In this document: positions 8,645 through 16,151 of the stretch, in pieces
How the letters are laid out: every line of letters starts with the position of its first letter
How positions within the stretch are numbered: position 1 is the first letter of the stretch
Assembly: GCA_900542005.1 (NCBI GenBank)
Contig: UQLW01000027.1
Location: 1 to 42,844 of the forward strand
Origin: an uncultured Eubacteriales bacterium
GTDB taxonomy: Bacteria; Bacillota; Clostridia; Christensenellales; UMGS416
Reading direction: 5' to 3'
Length of the DNA stretch: 42,844 bases
The notes under the pieces: model-generated
What the model saw: the letters and a program-made list of their open reading frames with translations, nothing else
What the model was told of the DNA's origin: nothing
The model's database searches: none
Made by a program: the position numbers and the translations under genes

Positions 8645-8968
8645 ATGGCGGAACATGAAAAGGACAGGCCGGCCACAGCCCTGGGCGGCGGCGTCAGCCG
8701 CCGCGTCATGAGCTATGGCGGGGATATGATGGCTGTTACGGTGGATTTTGCGGCCGGAAGCGTGGGCGCGCTGCATGCCCACCCGCATCAGCAGATCAGC
8801 TATTGCGTAAGCGGCCGCTTTGTGCTGAAAAAGGCGGATACGTCCTGCACAATCGGGCCGGGTGATACCTATTATTGCGCGCCCGGCGAGCCGCACGGCG
8901 TCGAATGCCTGGAGGCGGGCAGGCTGGTCGATGTATTCACGCCTATACGGGAGGATTTTCTGCGGTAA
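8645..8968 (+). CDS. kdgF: KdgF-like cupin (unsaturated uronate linearisation)
   Basis: A 107-residue single-domain cupin. The first cupin motif is HAHPHQQISYCVSG (His44, His46, Gln50) and the second is PGEPHGVE with His84. This set of two His, a Gln and a later His matches the metal site of KdgF proteins, which linearise 4,5-unsaturated uronates released by pectate or alginate lyases. It is the third gene of the lacI-uxaC operon with its own GGAGG, and its stop is followed by a terminator. The operon context supports KdgF over a generic cupin. A sugar-binding cupin of other function is the alternative. Confidence 0.72.
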   Translation: MAEHEKDRPATALGGGVSRRVMSYGGDMMAVTVDFAAGSVGALHAHPHQQISYCVSGRFVLKKADTSCTIGPGDTYYCAPGEPHGVECLEAGRLVDVFTPIREDFLR

Positions 8969-8989
8969 AAACCGCAGGTAGACAAAGAG

Positions 8990-9025
8990 GCGGCGCGCTC
9001 TTGACAGTGCGGCGCCGCTCTTTTA
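8990..9025 (+). terminator. Terminator of the uronate operon
   Basis: The stem GCGGCGC (8990-8996) pairs with GCGCCGC (9012-9018) and is followed by CTCTTTTA. A second small hairpin, CTGCGGT/ACCGCAG, straddles the cupin stop codon just upstream. Confidence 0.6.
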
Positions 9026-9133
9026 TCATGAAAGGGCCGGGAGGCAACCCGCGGCGCGCGGACGGGAGCCCATAGCGGGCCAGCACAGGAAAAATCGGAC
9101 GTTTGGCATTTTAACGATCAGGTAGGAGGCAGC

Positions 9134-9982
9134 ATGTCGAGGAAGCAGGAGCGCAAGGAGCAAAAGGCGGGCCGCAAGCAGGCGCGCCGGCAGAGGAAGA
9201 GCAACCGGATCACCAACGCGCTGTTGGTGATCTGCCTGGGCGTGTTTATTTTCGCCTCCTATAAGCTCATCCACATCCTTCTGGAATACAAGGCGGGCAG
9301 CGATGAATATGCGGCGCTGGTCCAATATGCGCCGGAGATCAGCCTTCAGCAGCCGGAGACCTCGGCCGGGACCGCGCCCGCCGGGGAAAGCGCCGCCGGG
9401 GATACCTGGGTGAAGCCCGACTCGGCCCTGCCTGTAATGGATTTTTCCGAGCTTAAAGCAATAAACAGCGACGTTAAGGCCTGGCTGACGATTTTTGATA
9501 CCCCGATCAGCTACCCGGTGGTGCAGACGGATGACGACGAAACCTATCTGCACAGGACCTTTGAGGGGAAAAGCAACGCTTCCGGCTGCCTGTTTATCAG
9601 CCAATACAACACGGGATTTGACGACCCCAATACCGTGATCTATGGCCATAACATGAAAAACGGCAGTATGTTCCATGAGCTTGTCAGCTATAAGGACGAG
9701 GAATTCTTTCAAAAGCACCGCTACGGCGTACTGTATACGCCGGAAAAGACATACTGGCTCGATATTTTTGCCGCTTATGTGGTATCGGCCGACGGCGGCT
9801 TTGATCAGGTGCTTTTCTCCTCCGATGAGGAAGAAGCCGCTTTCTTTGAGAAGCTCCTGGAGCGGGCGCCGCAGCAGCTGGGTTATAAGGCCGAAGCGCT
9901 GGCGCCCATCCTGACGCTTTCTACCTGTACCTATGAATACAACGACGCGCGCTTTGTGGTGCATGCGCGCATCATGGAGTAG
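9134..9982 (+). CDS. srtB: Class B sortase
   Basis: A membrane-anchored transpeptidase of 282 residues that joins proteins bearing a sorting signal to the cell wall. A very basic N terminus (residues 1-25) is followed by one membrane segment (about 29-48), a linker, and the sortase barrel. All three catalytic residues are visible: His172 in VIYGHNMKNGSMF, Cys265 in TLSTCTYEY and Arg273 in DARFVV. The YGHNM context and the inserted helical region before the Cys are typical of class B. The start is ATG after AGGAGG. No substrate lies beside it; the nearest candidate in the window is the APKTG protein at 27267-28574. No obvious promoter was found in the 108 bases upstream. Confidence 0.93.
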   Translation: MSRKQERKEQKAGRKQARRQRKSNRITNALLVICLGVFIFASYKLIHILLEYKAGSDEYAALVQYAPEISLQQPETSAGTAPAGESAAGDTWVKPDSALPVMDFSELKAINSDVKAWLTIFDTPISYPVVQTDDDETYLHRTFEGKSNASGCLFISQYNTGFDDPNTVIYGHNMKNGSMFHELVSYKDEEFFQKHRYGVLYTPEKTYWLDIFAAYVVSADGGFDQVLFSSDEEEAAFFEKLLERAPQQLGYKAEALAPILTLSTCTYEYNDARFVVHARIME

Positions 9983-10035
9983 GCGTTCCCACGATAAATC
10001 GATCGGCTGCTGAATACCGATTGGGAGGTAGTGCT

Positions 10036-11115
10036 ATGCCGGAGACTCTATGTCAACCCGGTTCTGACAATGCGCGGGGTGGGCTGCGCGGCGAACGCGC
10101 ACGGCCCACGCCTGGACTCATTGCCGCGCTGTGTGATGGCTTTGGCTTTGATAAGCTCTACGCCTGGCGCGATCTTGGCGGGTCCTCCTGCCTTAACCTG
10201 CTTATGGCGCGCAAAGGGGCGCGCTTTGTCGCGCGGGTGTATCGGCCCTATGTGACAGAAGCTCGGTTGACCGACATACAGGGGGTGCGGGGCCTCCTGA
10301 AGCAGTGGGGTATCCCCTGTGCCGATGTGCTGCCTGCCTTGTCGGAGGCGCCCTATATCCGCTATCAGGGCCGGCTTATAGAGGCGGAGCGCTATGTTGT
10401 CCATGATGGTAATATGGATACGCTTCCGCGGCTTGAGCGGGCGTTGCCGCTGTTGGGGCGCATGACAAGCGCGCTGAGGCACGTTTCAGGGCTTAGCCAG
10501 GACGGCATGCGGCCGCTGTTTTCAAACCATATGCCTTTTGAGCAGATACAATCCGCTACACGGAAGGGCTGCGAACGAATCCGGAGCTGGAATCCAAACG
10601 CTTACGAGCTTCAGCTTGCACAGGCGTCTCTGCGGCTTGCAAGCTGCGTGCAACAGGCGGGCGGTGGCCTGTTTGAAGGCTTGCCGCGCCAGCTTGCGCA
10701 TGGCGATTTCTGGGATAATAACGTCCTGTTTTTAGGTGAAACGGTGGCGTTGGTGGAGGATTTCGACTTCATGGGCGAGCGGCGGCGGATAGACGATATA
10801 GCGTTGACCTTGTACTATGCCCGTAATTATTTGAAAAATGCTGGTATACCCGAATCGCAGCACGCCGCAGCGTTGAAGCGGCTGCTGAACGCATATGAGT
10901 CCGGCCTGGATACACCGCTTGCGGCGGGGGAACGCGCGGCGCTGCCCATTGCCATAGCCAGCCAACCGCTCTGGTCGATCGGCGGTTGGATAGCAACGCT
11001 TGACAGTGAGCATGCGGCGCGGGTACATGCCTCGGATATGCTGGAGTATGTGGAAGCTGCGCAGCGAATCCTGGATCATCTGGCGCAATGGCAAAGGATG
11101 TTTGGGGGCCACTAG
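10036..11115 (+). CDS. APH/choline-kinase-fold phosphotransferase
   Basis: A 359-residue member of the aminoglycoside phosphotransferase/protein-kinase-like superfamily (APH, Pfam PF01636). The catalytic loop HGDFWDNN (residues 222-229) gives the catalytic Asp and the metal-binding Asn, and DFD (242-244) corresponds to the second metal motif. ATG 10036 follows GGGAGG at 7 bases. The substrate cannot be assigned: the fold covers aminoglycosides, homoserine (ThrB2), choline and sugars. Codon use is visibly different from the neighbours (more CTT, TTG, GTT and GAT, fewer CTG), suggesting recent acquisition. A long hairpin terminator follows. Confidence 0.75.
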   Translation: MPETLCQPGSDNARGGLRGERARPTPGLIAALCDGFGFDKLYAWRDLGGSSCLNLLMARKGARFVARVYRPYVTEARLTDIQGVRGLLKQWGIPCADVLPALSEAPYIRYQGRLIEAERYVVHDGNMDTLPRLERALPLLGRMTSALRHVSGLSQDGMRPLFSNHMPFEQIQSATRKGCERIRSWNPNAYELQLAQASLRLASCVQQAGGGLFEGLPRQLAHGDFWDNNVLFLGETVALVEDFDFMGERRRIDDIALTLYYARNYLKNAGIPESQHAAALKRLLNAYESGLDTPLAAGERAALPIAIASQPLWSIGGWIATLDSEHAARVHASDMLEYVEAAQRILDHLAQWQRMFGGH

Positions 11116-11192
11116 GCTGCAAGGAAAAGACGGGAAGAAAGACTGCACATGAAAGCCTCACAGGCCATATACCTGCAAACAGACAAACGATT

Positions 11193-11233
11193 AAGGGCCC
11201 TGACGTTCGGGATTTCCGGACGTCAGGGCCCTT
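11193..11233. terminator. Bidirectional terminator between convergent genes
   Basis: A 14-bp perfect stem, AAGGGCCCTGACGT with ACGTCAGGGCCCTT (11193-11206 with 11220-11233), extends inward by four more pairs (one a wobble) to a GATTT loop. It lies between the converging phosphotransferase gene and dgoD, with A/T on each outer side. Confidence 0.8.
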
Positions 11234-11267
11234 CAGGGTTATCTGTAGGGAAAGGGTGGACCGGCGG

Positions 11268-12401
11268 CTACCAGTCGGCTACGGAGCCGTCCTTGTGGTA
11301 ATAGCGGGGGGAATCCCAATCGCCGGGGAAGGCGCGTGCCCGAACCACGTCCTCGTCCACCTCAATGCCCAATCCAGGGCCGGTGGGTACGGGGATGGCC
11401 CCGTTTACGATGGTAAAGGGCGTCTTGAGATAGCCCTCGCCGCGATCCCAGCCGTTTTCCAGGCCGGGATGCTCCTGGATGAGGAAGTTGGGCGTACAGG
11501 CATCCACCTGGAGGCAGGCGGCCAGCGAAATGGGGCCCAGCGGGTTATGAGGGGCGATGGAGGCGAAATAGGGCTCGGCCATGGCGGCGATTTTACGCAG
11601 CTCAAAGATGCCGCCGGCATGGCAGGTATCCGGCTGCAGCACGGCGGCGGCCTGCTTCTCCAGCACCTCCCGGAAGGCATAGCGGGTGAAAAGCCGTTCG
11701 CCGGTAGCGATGGGTATGGTGGTGGAGCGTGCGACGGTGGCCAGCGCATCCACGTTTTCCGGCAGCACGGGCTCCTCTACGAACATGGGATAATAGGGCT
11801 CGATGGCCTTGCAGATGCGGACGGACATAGCAGGGGAAACCTGGCCATGGAAATCCACCGCGATATCCAGCTCCTTGCCCACCAGCTCCCGGGCGGCGGC
11901 AAAGCGGGAGGCGAAGCGGTCCACAAAGGCGAAGGAATCGATCGCTTCCACCGGGCCGGTCATAGCGGTTTTGACTGCGGTAAAGCCCTGGGCCATGCGG
12001 CGCTTGGCATTGGCGGCGAATTCCTCGGCATCCTTGCCGCCGCAATGGGAATACATGCGGATATGGTCGCGGACCCGGCCGCCCAGCATCTCATAAACCG
12101 GCAGCCCGTAATATTTGCCCTTGATGTCCCAGAGCGCCTGCTCGATGCCGGAGATGGCGCTGGTCAGCACGGGGCCGCCCCGGTAAAAGGTGGTGCGGTA
12201 CATGGTCTGAAAGAGATGCTCGATCCGGAGCGGATCCTCGCCGATCAGGATGCGGGAGAGCTCCTCCACTGCCTTAGCCACCGTCTGGGCGCGGGATTCC
12301 ACCACAGGCTCGCCCCAGCCCACGATGCCTTCATCGGTGGTGATTTTCAGGAAATTCCACCGGGGCAGGACAAAAAAGCACTCCATAGCTGTGATTTTCA
12401 T
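11268..12401 (-). CDS. dgoD: D-galactonate dehydratase
   Basis: An enolase-superfamily enzyme of 377 residues that dehydrates D-galactonate to 2-keto-3-deoxy-galactonate (De Ley-Doudoroff pathway). From the chosen start the ligands fall at Asp183 and His185 (VDFHG), Glu209 (FVEEP) and Glu235 (ATGE), and the catalytic His285 lies in APHNPLGP. These are the same numbers as in Escherichia coli DgoD. ATG 12401 follows AAGGAGG, and the frame extends a little further upstream without a better start. It is monocistronic and divergent from the esterase. The downstream enzymes dgoK and dgoA are not in the window. The match at every ligand position makes another mandelate-racemase-type activity unlikely, though not excluded. 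Confidence 0.9.
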   Translation of the reverse strand: MKITAMECFFVLPRWNFLKITTDEGIVGWGEPVVESRAQTVAKAVEELSRILIGEDPLRIEHLFQTMYRTTFYRGGPVLTSAISGIEQALWDIKGKYYGLPVYEMLGGRVRDHIRMYSHCGGKDAEEFAANAKRRMAQGFTAVKTAMTGPVEAIDSFAFVDRFASRFAAARELVGKELDIAVDFHGQVSPAMSVRICKAIEPYYPMFVEEPVLPENVDALATVARSTTIPIATGERLFTRYAFREVLEKQAAAVLQPDTCHAGGIFELRKIAAMAEPYFASIAPHNPLGPISLAACLQVDACTPNFLIQEHPGLENGWDRGEGYLKTPFTIVNGAIPVPTGPGLGIEVDEDVVRARAFPGDWDSPRYYHKDGSVADW

Positions 12402-12444
12402 TGAATGCGTCCTCCTTTTTTGGGGAGTCATCCCCTATGCTCCT

Positions 12445-12450
12445 ATTATA
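12445..12450 (-). promoter_or_regulatory. Probable -10 box of dgoD
   Basis: A perfect TATAAT on the minus strand lies 44 bases upstream of the dgoD start. The -35 region at standard spacing (ATGTTC) is poor, so activator help is possible. A small GGGG/CCCC inverted repeat (12422-12435) lies between this box and the start. Confidence 0.45.
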
Positions 12451-12525
12451 GCGCCTTGGCGGCCGTTGAACATGGGGAAAATTGCAGTGTTTATGATGCG
12501 CGATGTCCGTGTTTGCCGGCCATGG

Positions 12526-12554
12526 TTGGAATCGGGCGATGAACACGGTATAAT
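12526..12554 (+). promoter_or_regulatory. Promoter of the esterase gene
   Basis: TTGGAA (12526-12531), a 17-base spacer and a perfect TATAAT (12549-12554). The expected start near 12561 leaves a leader that consists of little more than the ribosome site. Confidence 0.75.
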
Positions 12555-12568
12555 AAAAGAAAAAGGAG

Positions 12569-13363
12569 ATGATTGAGCTGGCGCTTTTGCATGTTGACTT
12601 TTTTTCGGAGGCACTGGGGTTTGATACCAATATGGATGTGATCCTGCCCCAGCAGACACGCGGGCAGATCGGGACCAAGGGCGCGGCGGATCAGCGCCCC
12701 TACCAGACGCTGTACCTGCTGCACGGCATGACCGACGATCATACCGCCTGGCAGCGCCGTACCAGCATGGAGCGCTATGTGGCGCCCCTGTCTTTGGCAG
12801 TGGTCATGCCGGCAGTGCAGTTCAGCTGGTATACGGACCTGCCCTCCGGCTCCCGGTACTGGGCCTTTATCCACGAGGAACTGCCGGCGGTCTGCCGGGA
12901 ATTCTTCCCGCTTTCCGAGCGGCGGGAGGATACCTTTGTGGCAGGGCTCTCCATGGGAGGCTATGGCGCGATGAAGATCGCCCTGGCCGATGGGGAACAT
13001 TTTGGGGCGGCTGCCTCGCTTTCGGGGGCGCTGGATATGCGGCGGGTGATCGGCGAATTCCACCATCCCGCCTATGCGAACGCCTTTGGCAGCGCCGAGG
13101 AATTTGCCGGCAGCGACAACGACCTTTTCACCCTGGCAGAGCGGCGCAAGGCGCAGGGGGGCGTAATTCCCAAGCTCTATCTTTGGTGCGGCACCGAGGA
13201 TTTCCTTCTGCAGGATAACGATCGATTTGCCGGCCATCTCCGAAAGCTGGGCTATGACGTCGACTACCGTCAATCGCCGGGCGACCATCAATGGAAATAC
13301 TGGGATGAACAGATCCAGCATGTGCTGGAATGGCTGCCCCTGCGCGGAAAAGCCGACAAATAA
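12569..13363 (+). CDS. Tributyrin-esterase-type alpha/beta hydrolase
   Basis: A putative esterase (Pfam PF00756, EstA/S-formylglutathione-hydrolase-like) of about 260 residues. It shows the oxyanion segment LYLLHGMTDDHTAW, the nucleophile motif GLSMGGYG, a late acid in GTEDFL and the catalytic His in GDHQWKYWD. Such cytoplasmic enzymes act on short-chain acyl or acetyl esters, including acetylated sugars. ATG 12569 directly abuts AAAAGGAG with no spacer. CTG 12578 has the right 9-base spacing and would give a protein beginning MALLHVDFFS, where I expect family members to start. I kept the ATG as the formal boundary, but CTG initiation is likely. It is transcribed alone. Confidence 0.88.
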   Translation: MIELALLHVDFFSEALGFDTNMDVILPQQTRGQIGTKGAADQRPYQTLYLLHGMTDDHTAWQRRTSMERYVAPLSLAVVMPAVQFSWYTDLPSGSRYWAFIHEELPAVCREFFPLSERREDTFVAGLSMGGYGAMKIALADGEHFGAAASLSGALDMRRVIGEFHHPAYANAFGSAEEFAGSDNDLFTLAERRKAQGGVIPKLYLWCGTEDFLLQDNDRFAGHLRKLGYDVDYRQSPGDHQWKYWDEQIQHVLEWLPLRGKADK

Positions 13364-13462
13364 CGCGCCTGGACGGCGGAGAACGGGGCGGAATTTTTTC
13401 TGCTCCGAATCCTACAGATCGTGGGGACCGGCGGAGGATACCACGATATCCTGCAGGTTTTT

Positions 13463-13490
13463 GCCTGCCCCTGGGGGCGGGCTTTTTCTT
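13463..13490 (+). terminator. Terminator after the esterase gene
   Basis: GCCTGCCCC (13463-13471) pairs with GGGGCGGGC (13474-13482) with one G-T pair and is followed by TTTTTCTTTT. Confidence 0.75.
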
Positions 13491-13511
13491 TTGCGCAAAA
13501 GGGAGCGCCTT

Positions 13512-13558
13512 TTCGACAGCCCGGTTCGACACCGTATGCCCTTGCCCTTTGCTATGCT
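13512..13558 (+). promoter_or_regulatory. Spo0A-activated spoIIE promoter
   Basis: Two perfect 0A boxes, TTCGACA, lie at 13512-13518 and 13525-13531. The second occupies the -35 position, and TATGCT (13553-13558) lies 22 bases downstream of the TTCGAC hexamer. An overlong spacer with 0A boxes over the -35 region is the known design of the Bacillus subtilis spoIIE and spoIIG promoters, which are transcribed by sigma-A polymerase with phosphorylated Spo0A. Confidence 0.8.
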
Positions 13559-13611
13559 TTCAGAGAAAGGACAAGCCGCCGGCAGGCGGCTTCTGGACGG
13601 GAGGAAAGGGT

Positions 13612-15975
13612 TTGAAAGAGGCAATGAATCGATTGACAAAATCAATATGGAGGGCCATGTCGCGCATAAAGCCCTATCTTGCCCTGCTGGCGGCGATAGC
13701 GGCTGGGTTTGCCGCCGCCGGATGCATATGGATGCAGGACCTTCGGGTCGGCGTGCTGGCGGTGACGGCCGCCTGTTCTTTTTGGGGCCTTCCGGTGGGC
13801 GGGGCCGCCCTGGGCGCGGCGCTGGGGCTCCTCGTCCAGGGAAGCGAAGCCTGGATCCGGCTGCCCTCGGTGGCGGTGCTTTTGGCGCTGCTGCTGGCTA
13901 CGCGCCATGCGGGATGGGGAAAAAGCGTATGGGCCCGCCTGGCCATGATGACCCTGGCGCAGGCCGTTACCCTTTTCTTTTTGCGGGGGCAGGGGTTTAT
14001 GATGATCCTTCTGGGCCTGGAAACCCTGGGCGCCTGGGGCGTGACCCTGGCGCTGATGGGCGCGGGCGGGCACGTTACCCGGGTGAGCCCGCTGTCGGCG
14101 GGCAACGCGGCGATCTGCCTGACGGTATCCGTGGCGCTGCTGGCCTCGGGGCTGCCCGGCGTATATGAGGGGCCCTGGGCGCCCTGCATGCTGGTGATGG
14201 CTGTGGCGGTGATGGCGGCCGGTACCGTGGGCGGCCCCTCGGTGGGGGCGGCGGCGGGCCTTGCGCTGGGCGCGCTGGCGGCGCTGGCCAGCCGGACGCC
14301 CTGGGCGGCAGCGGGCGCGATGGGCATGGGCGCGATGACGGCGGCGGCGCTTTCAGGACTGGGACGTCCCTTTTCAGCGCTGGGATTTGCGCTGGGGCTC
14401 TGCGCTCTGGCTGTGCTGGAGGGGGTCAGTCCTCTGGCGGTGATCCCCTATCCGGCCATGATTACGGCCTGCCTGGCCTTTGCTATCGTCCCCAAAGCCT
14501 GGTGGGAGCGGGCCATGGTACAGCTCATCGAGCCGGCGGTTCAGCCCGCCGCCGTGGCGGCCACCCCGCTGGAGGAGGCGGGAACGAAAATACGGAATCT
14601 GTCCGGTTGCCTGCGGCAGCTTTCCACCGTGTTCCTGGAGATGGCGGTACCTGACGATACGCAGCAGGGCGAGCTGCTGGAGCCGCTGCTGCAGACGGTT
14701 GCCTCCCAGGCCTGCCAGGGCTGCGCACGGGCCAAGCTGTGCTGGGATACCCAGCAGGAGGCGACCCGGCAGGCCTTCATGGAAGCGCTGCAGGCGCCCG
14801 GCGAGCGGCGGGTCATATGGGAGGAGGATTTTCCCATGGCCTTCCGGGCGCGGTGCCCGCGGATGCACAAGGTGATGGGCGTGATGACCGGCGCCTATGG
14901 GCTCTACCGGGCGCACAGCGGCTATCACCGCCGGATCGATGAATGCCGGGCCCTGGTGGGCAGGCAGCTTACCGGCATGGCCGCCGTGATGGATCATCTG
15001 GCGGGCGAGATGCGTATACGCCTTGGGCCGGTGGGGGACAAGCAGCGCATGGTGCGCCAGACGCTGCGGGAGGCAGGGCTGGACCCTCAGGGCGTGGCGG
15101 TCACCCAGGATGGCTCCGGACGCTGGACGGTGGCGCTTCAGGTGACAAGCTGCGGCGGGCGTAAGATGTGCCGCACGGTCATTGCGCCCCTTCTGTCCAA
15201 AATTTTAGCCCGCCCCATGCTGCCTGAGGAGGGAAGCTGCGGCGGCGTGGGCGGTATGTGCCACCTGGTTTTCCGCCAGGCCAGGGTCTTTAAGGTGGAG
15301 AGCGGCGCGGCCCAGCAGGCGGCAGGGGCGGTGTGCGGGGACGCGATGATGCATAGGGCTCTGGAGCGGTCCGGTTTTCTTATGGCCATTTCTGATGGTA
15401 TGGGGATTGGTTCCGGCGCGGCCCAGGAAGCCCAGGCTACGCTGAAGCTGCTGGAATGCTTCTATGAGGCGGGCTTTGAGGAGGACGTGATCTTCCATAC
15501 CATAAACCAGGTGCTGCTGCTGCGCTCTGTCCGGGAGATGTACGCGACGGTGGATCTGTGCCTGGTGGATATCACCGAAGGACAGGCCCGGTTTATCAAG
15601 ATCGGCGCCCCGCCCTCCTATATCCTCCGGGGCGAGCAGGTGATCGTAATCGCTACGCCGACCCTGCCGCTGGGGATCCTGGATAACGTGGAGCCGGCGA
15701 CGATTAACCGGGTGCTGCAGGACGGCGACGTGGTGGTGCTGGCCTCCGACGGGCTGGATGGCGGCAACGGATGGATCGAGCAGGCGCTGCCGTCGATCGG
15801 GCACCTGCCGCCGGAGGACATGGCGCAGGCGCTGCTGGAGGCGTCCCGGCAGTGGGCGCCGGGGGCCGACGACCGCTCGGTGGTGGTGGCCCGGGTGAGC
15901 TGCCCCGAGCAGGATGAGATCGCCTACTTCAAGCGGCAAAGGCTGCAGCTGTGGAAGGCGCGGGTAGGGACCTAA
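13612..15975 (+). CDS. spoIIE: Stage II sporulation protein E (PP2C-type phosphatase)
   Basis: SpoIIE, 787 residues from the chosen start. It dephosphorylates SpoIIAA to release sigma-F in the forespore and takes part in polar septation. The first 300 or so residues are a bundle of hydrophobic, Ala/Gly/Leu-rich membrane segments. A Cys-containing central region follows (CQGCARAKLCW). The C-terminal third is the PP2C domain: GDAMM, AISDGMGIGSGA, ATVDLCLVDI, KIGAPPSY and LASDGLDG, with the metal-binding Asp residues present. TTG 13612 lies 7 bases after GGGAGG and is preferred; ATG 13624 is the alternative. The frame is open much further upstream, but that stretch holds the promoter. Followed by tilS, hpt and ftsH as in other spore formers. 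Confidence 0.95.
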   Translation: MKEAMNRLTKSIWRAMSRIKPYLALLAAIAAGFAAAGCIWMQDLRVGVLAVTAACSFWGLPVGGAALGAALGLLVQGSEAWIRLPSVAVLLALLLATRHAGWGKSVWARLAMMTLAQAVTLFFLRGQGFMMILLGLETLGAWGVTLALMGAGGHVTRVSPLSAGNAAICLTVSVALLASGLPGVYEGPWAPCMLVMAVAVMAAGTVGGPSVGAAAGLALGALAALASRTPWAAAGAMGMGAMTAAALSGLGRPFSALGFALGLCALAVLEGVSPLAVIPYPAMITACLAFAIVPKAWWERAMVQLIEPAVQPAAVAATPLEEAGTKIRNLSGCLRQLSTVFLEMAVPDDTQQGELLEPLLQTVASQACQGCARAKLCWDTQQEATRQAFMEALQAPGERRVIWEEDFPMAFRARCPRMHKVMGVMTGAYGLYRAHSGYHRRIDECRALVGRQLTGMAAVMDHLAGEMRIRLGPVGDKQRMVRQTLREAGLDPQGVAVTQDGSGRWTVALQVTSCGGRKMCRTVIAPLLSKILARPMLPEEGSCGGVGGMCHLVFRQARVFKVESGAAQQAAGAVCGDAMMHRALERSGFLMAISDGMGIGSGAAQEAQATLKLLECFYEAGFEEDVIFHTINQVLLLRSVREMYATVDLCLVDITEGQARFIKIGAPPSYILRGEQVIVIATPTLPLGILDNVEPATINRVLQDGDVVVLASDGLDGGNGWIEQALPSIGHLPPEDMAQALLEASRQWAPGADDRSVVVARVSCPEQDEIAYFKRQRLQLWKARVGT

Positions 15976-15985
15976 ACCCCATTTC

Positions 15986-16017
15986 AAAGCCGCACCGGTT
16001 TTGTCCGGTGCGGCTTT
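15986..16017. terminator. Hairpin terminator after spoIIE
   Basis: A 13-bp perfect stem, AAAGCCGCACCGG with CCGGTGCGGCTTT, around a TTTTGT loop. The T-run is only three bases on the plus strand, so termination may be partial. Confidence 0.65.
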
Positions 16018-16092
16018 GCTGCGCCTGCCGGGGCGATCCCAGCCCATATCTGAATAAGGATGTTAAATAATTATAGATTTTTCGCCATCGCC

Positions 16093-16121
16093 TTGCCATT
16101 GTCGACTAAAACCGATACAAT
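16093..16121 (+). promoter_or_regulatory. Promoter of tilS
   Basis: TTGCCA (16093-16098), 17 bases and TACAAT (16116-16121). A near-match to a 0A box, TTGTCGAC (16099-16106), lies in the spacer, and a second, TTGTCGCA (16132-16139), lies just downstream. Confidence 0.7.
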
Positions 16122-16151
16122 ATACTATGCATTGTCGCAGGAGGATCAAGC

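Noticed and set aside
11088..12404. A 438-codon open frame on the plus strand
   Set aside because: It covers dgoD on the opposite strand. The dgoD frame has all catalytic residues, and the plus frame is Gly/His-rich with no recognisable domain.
13364..13462. Structured leader or riboswitch before spoIIE
   Set aside because: There are several small inverted repeats here, but they precede a terminator and the spoIIE promoter and match no riboswitch consensus I recognise; they are probably the 3' end of the esterase transcript.
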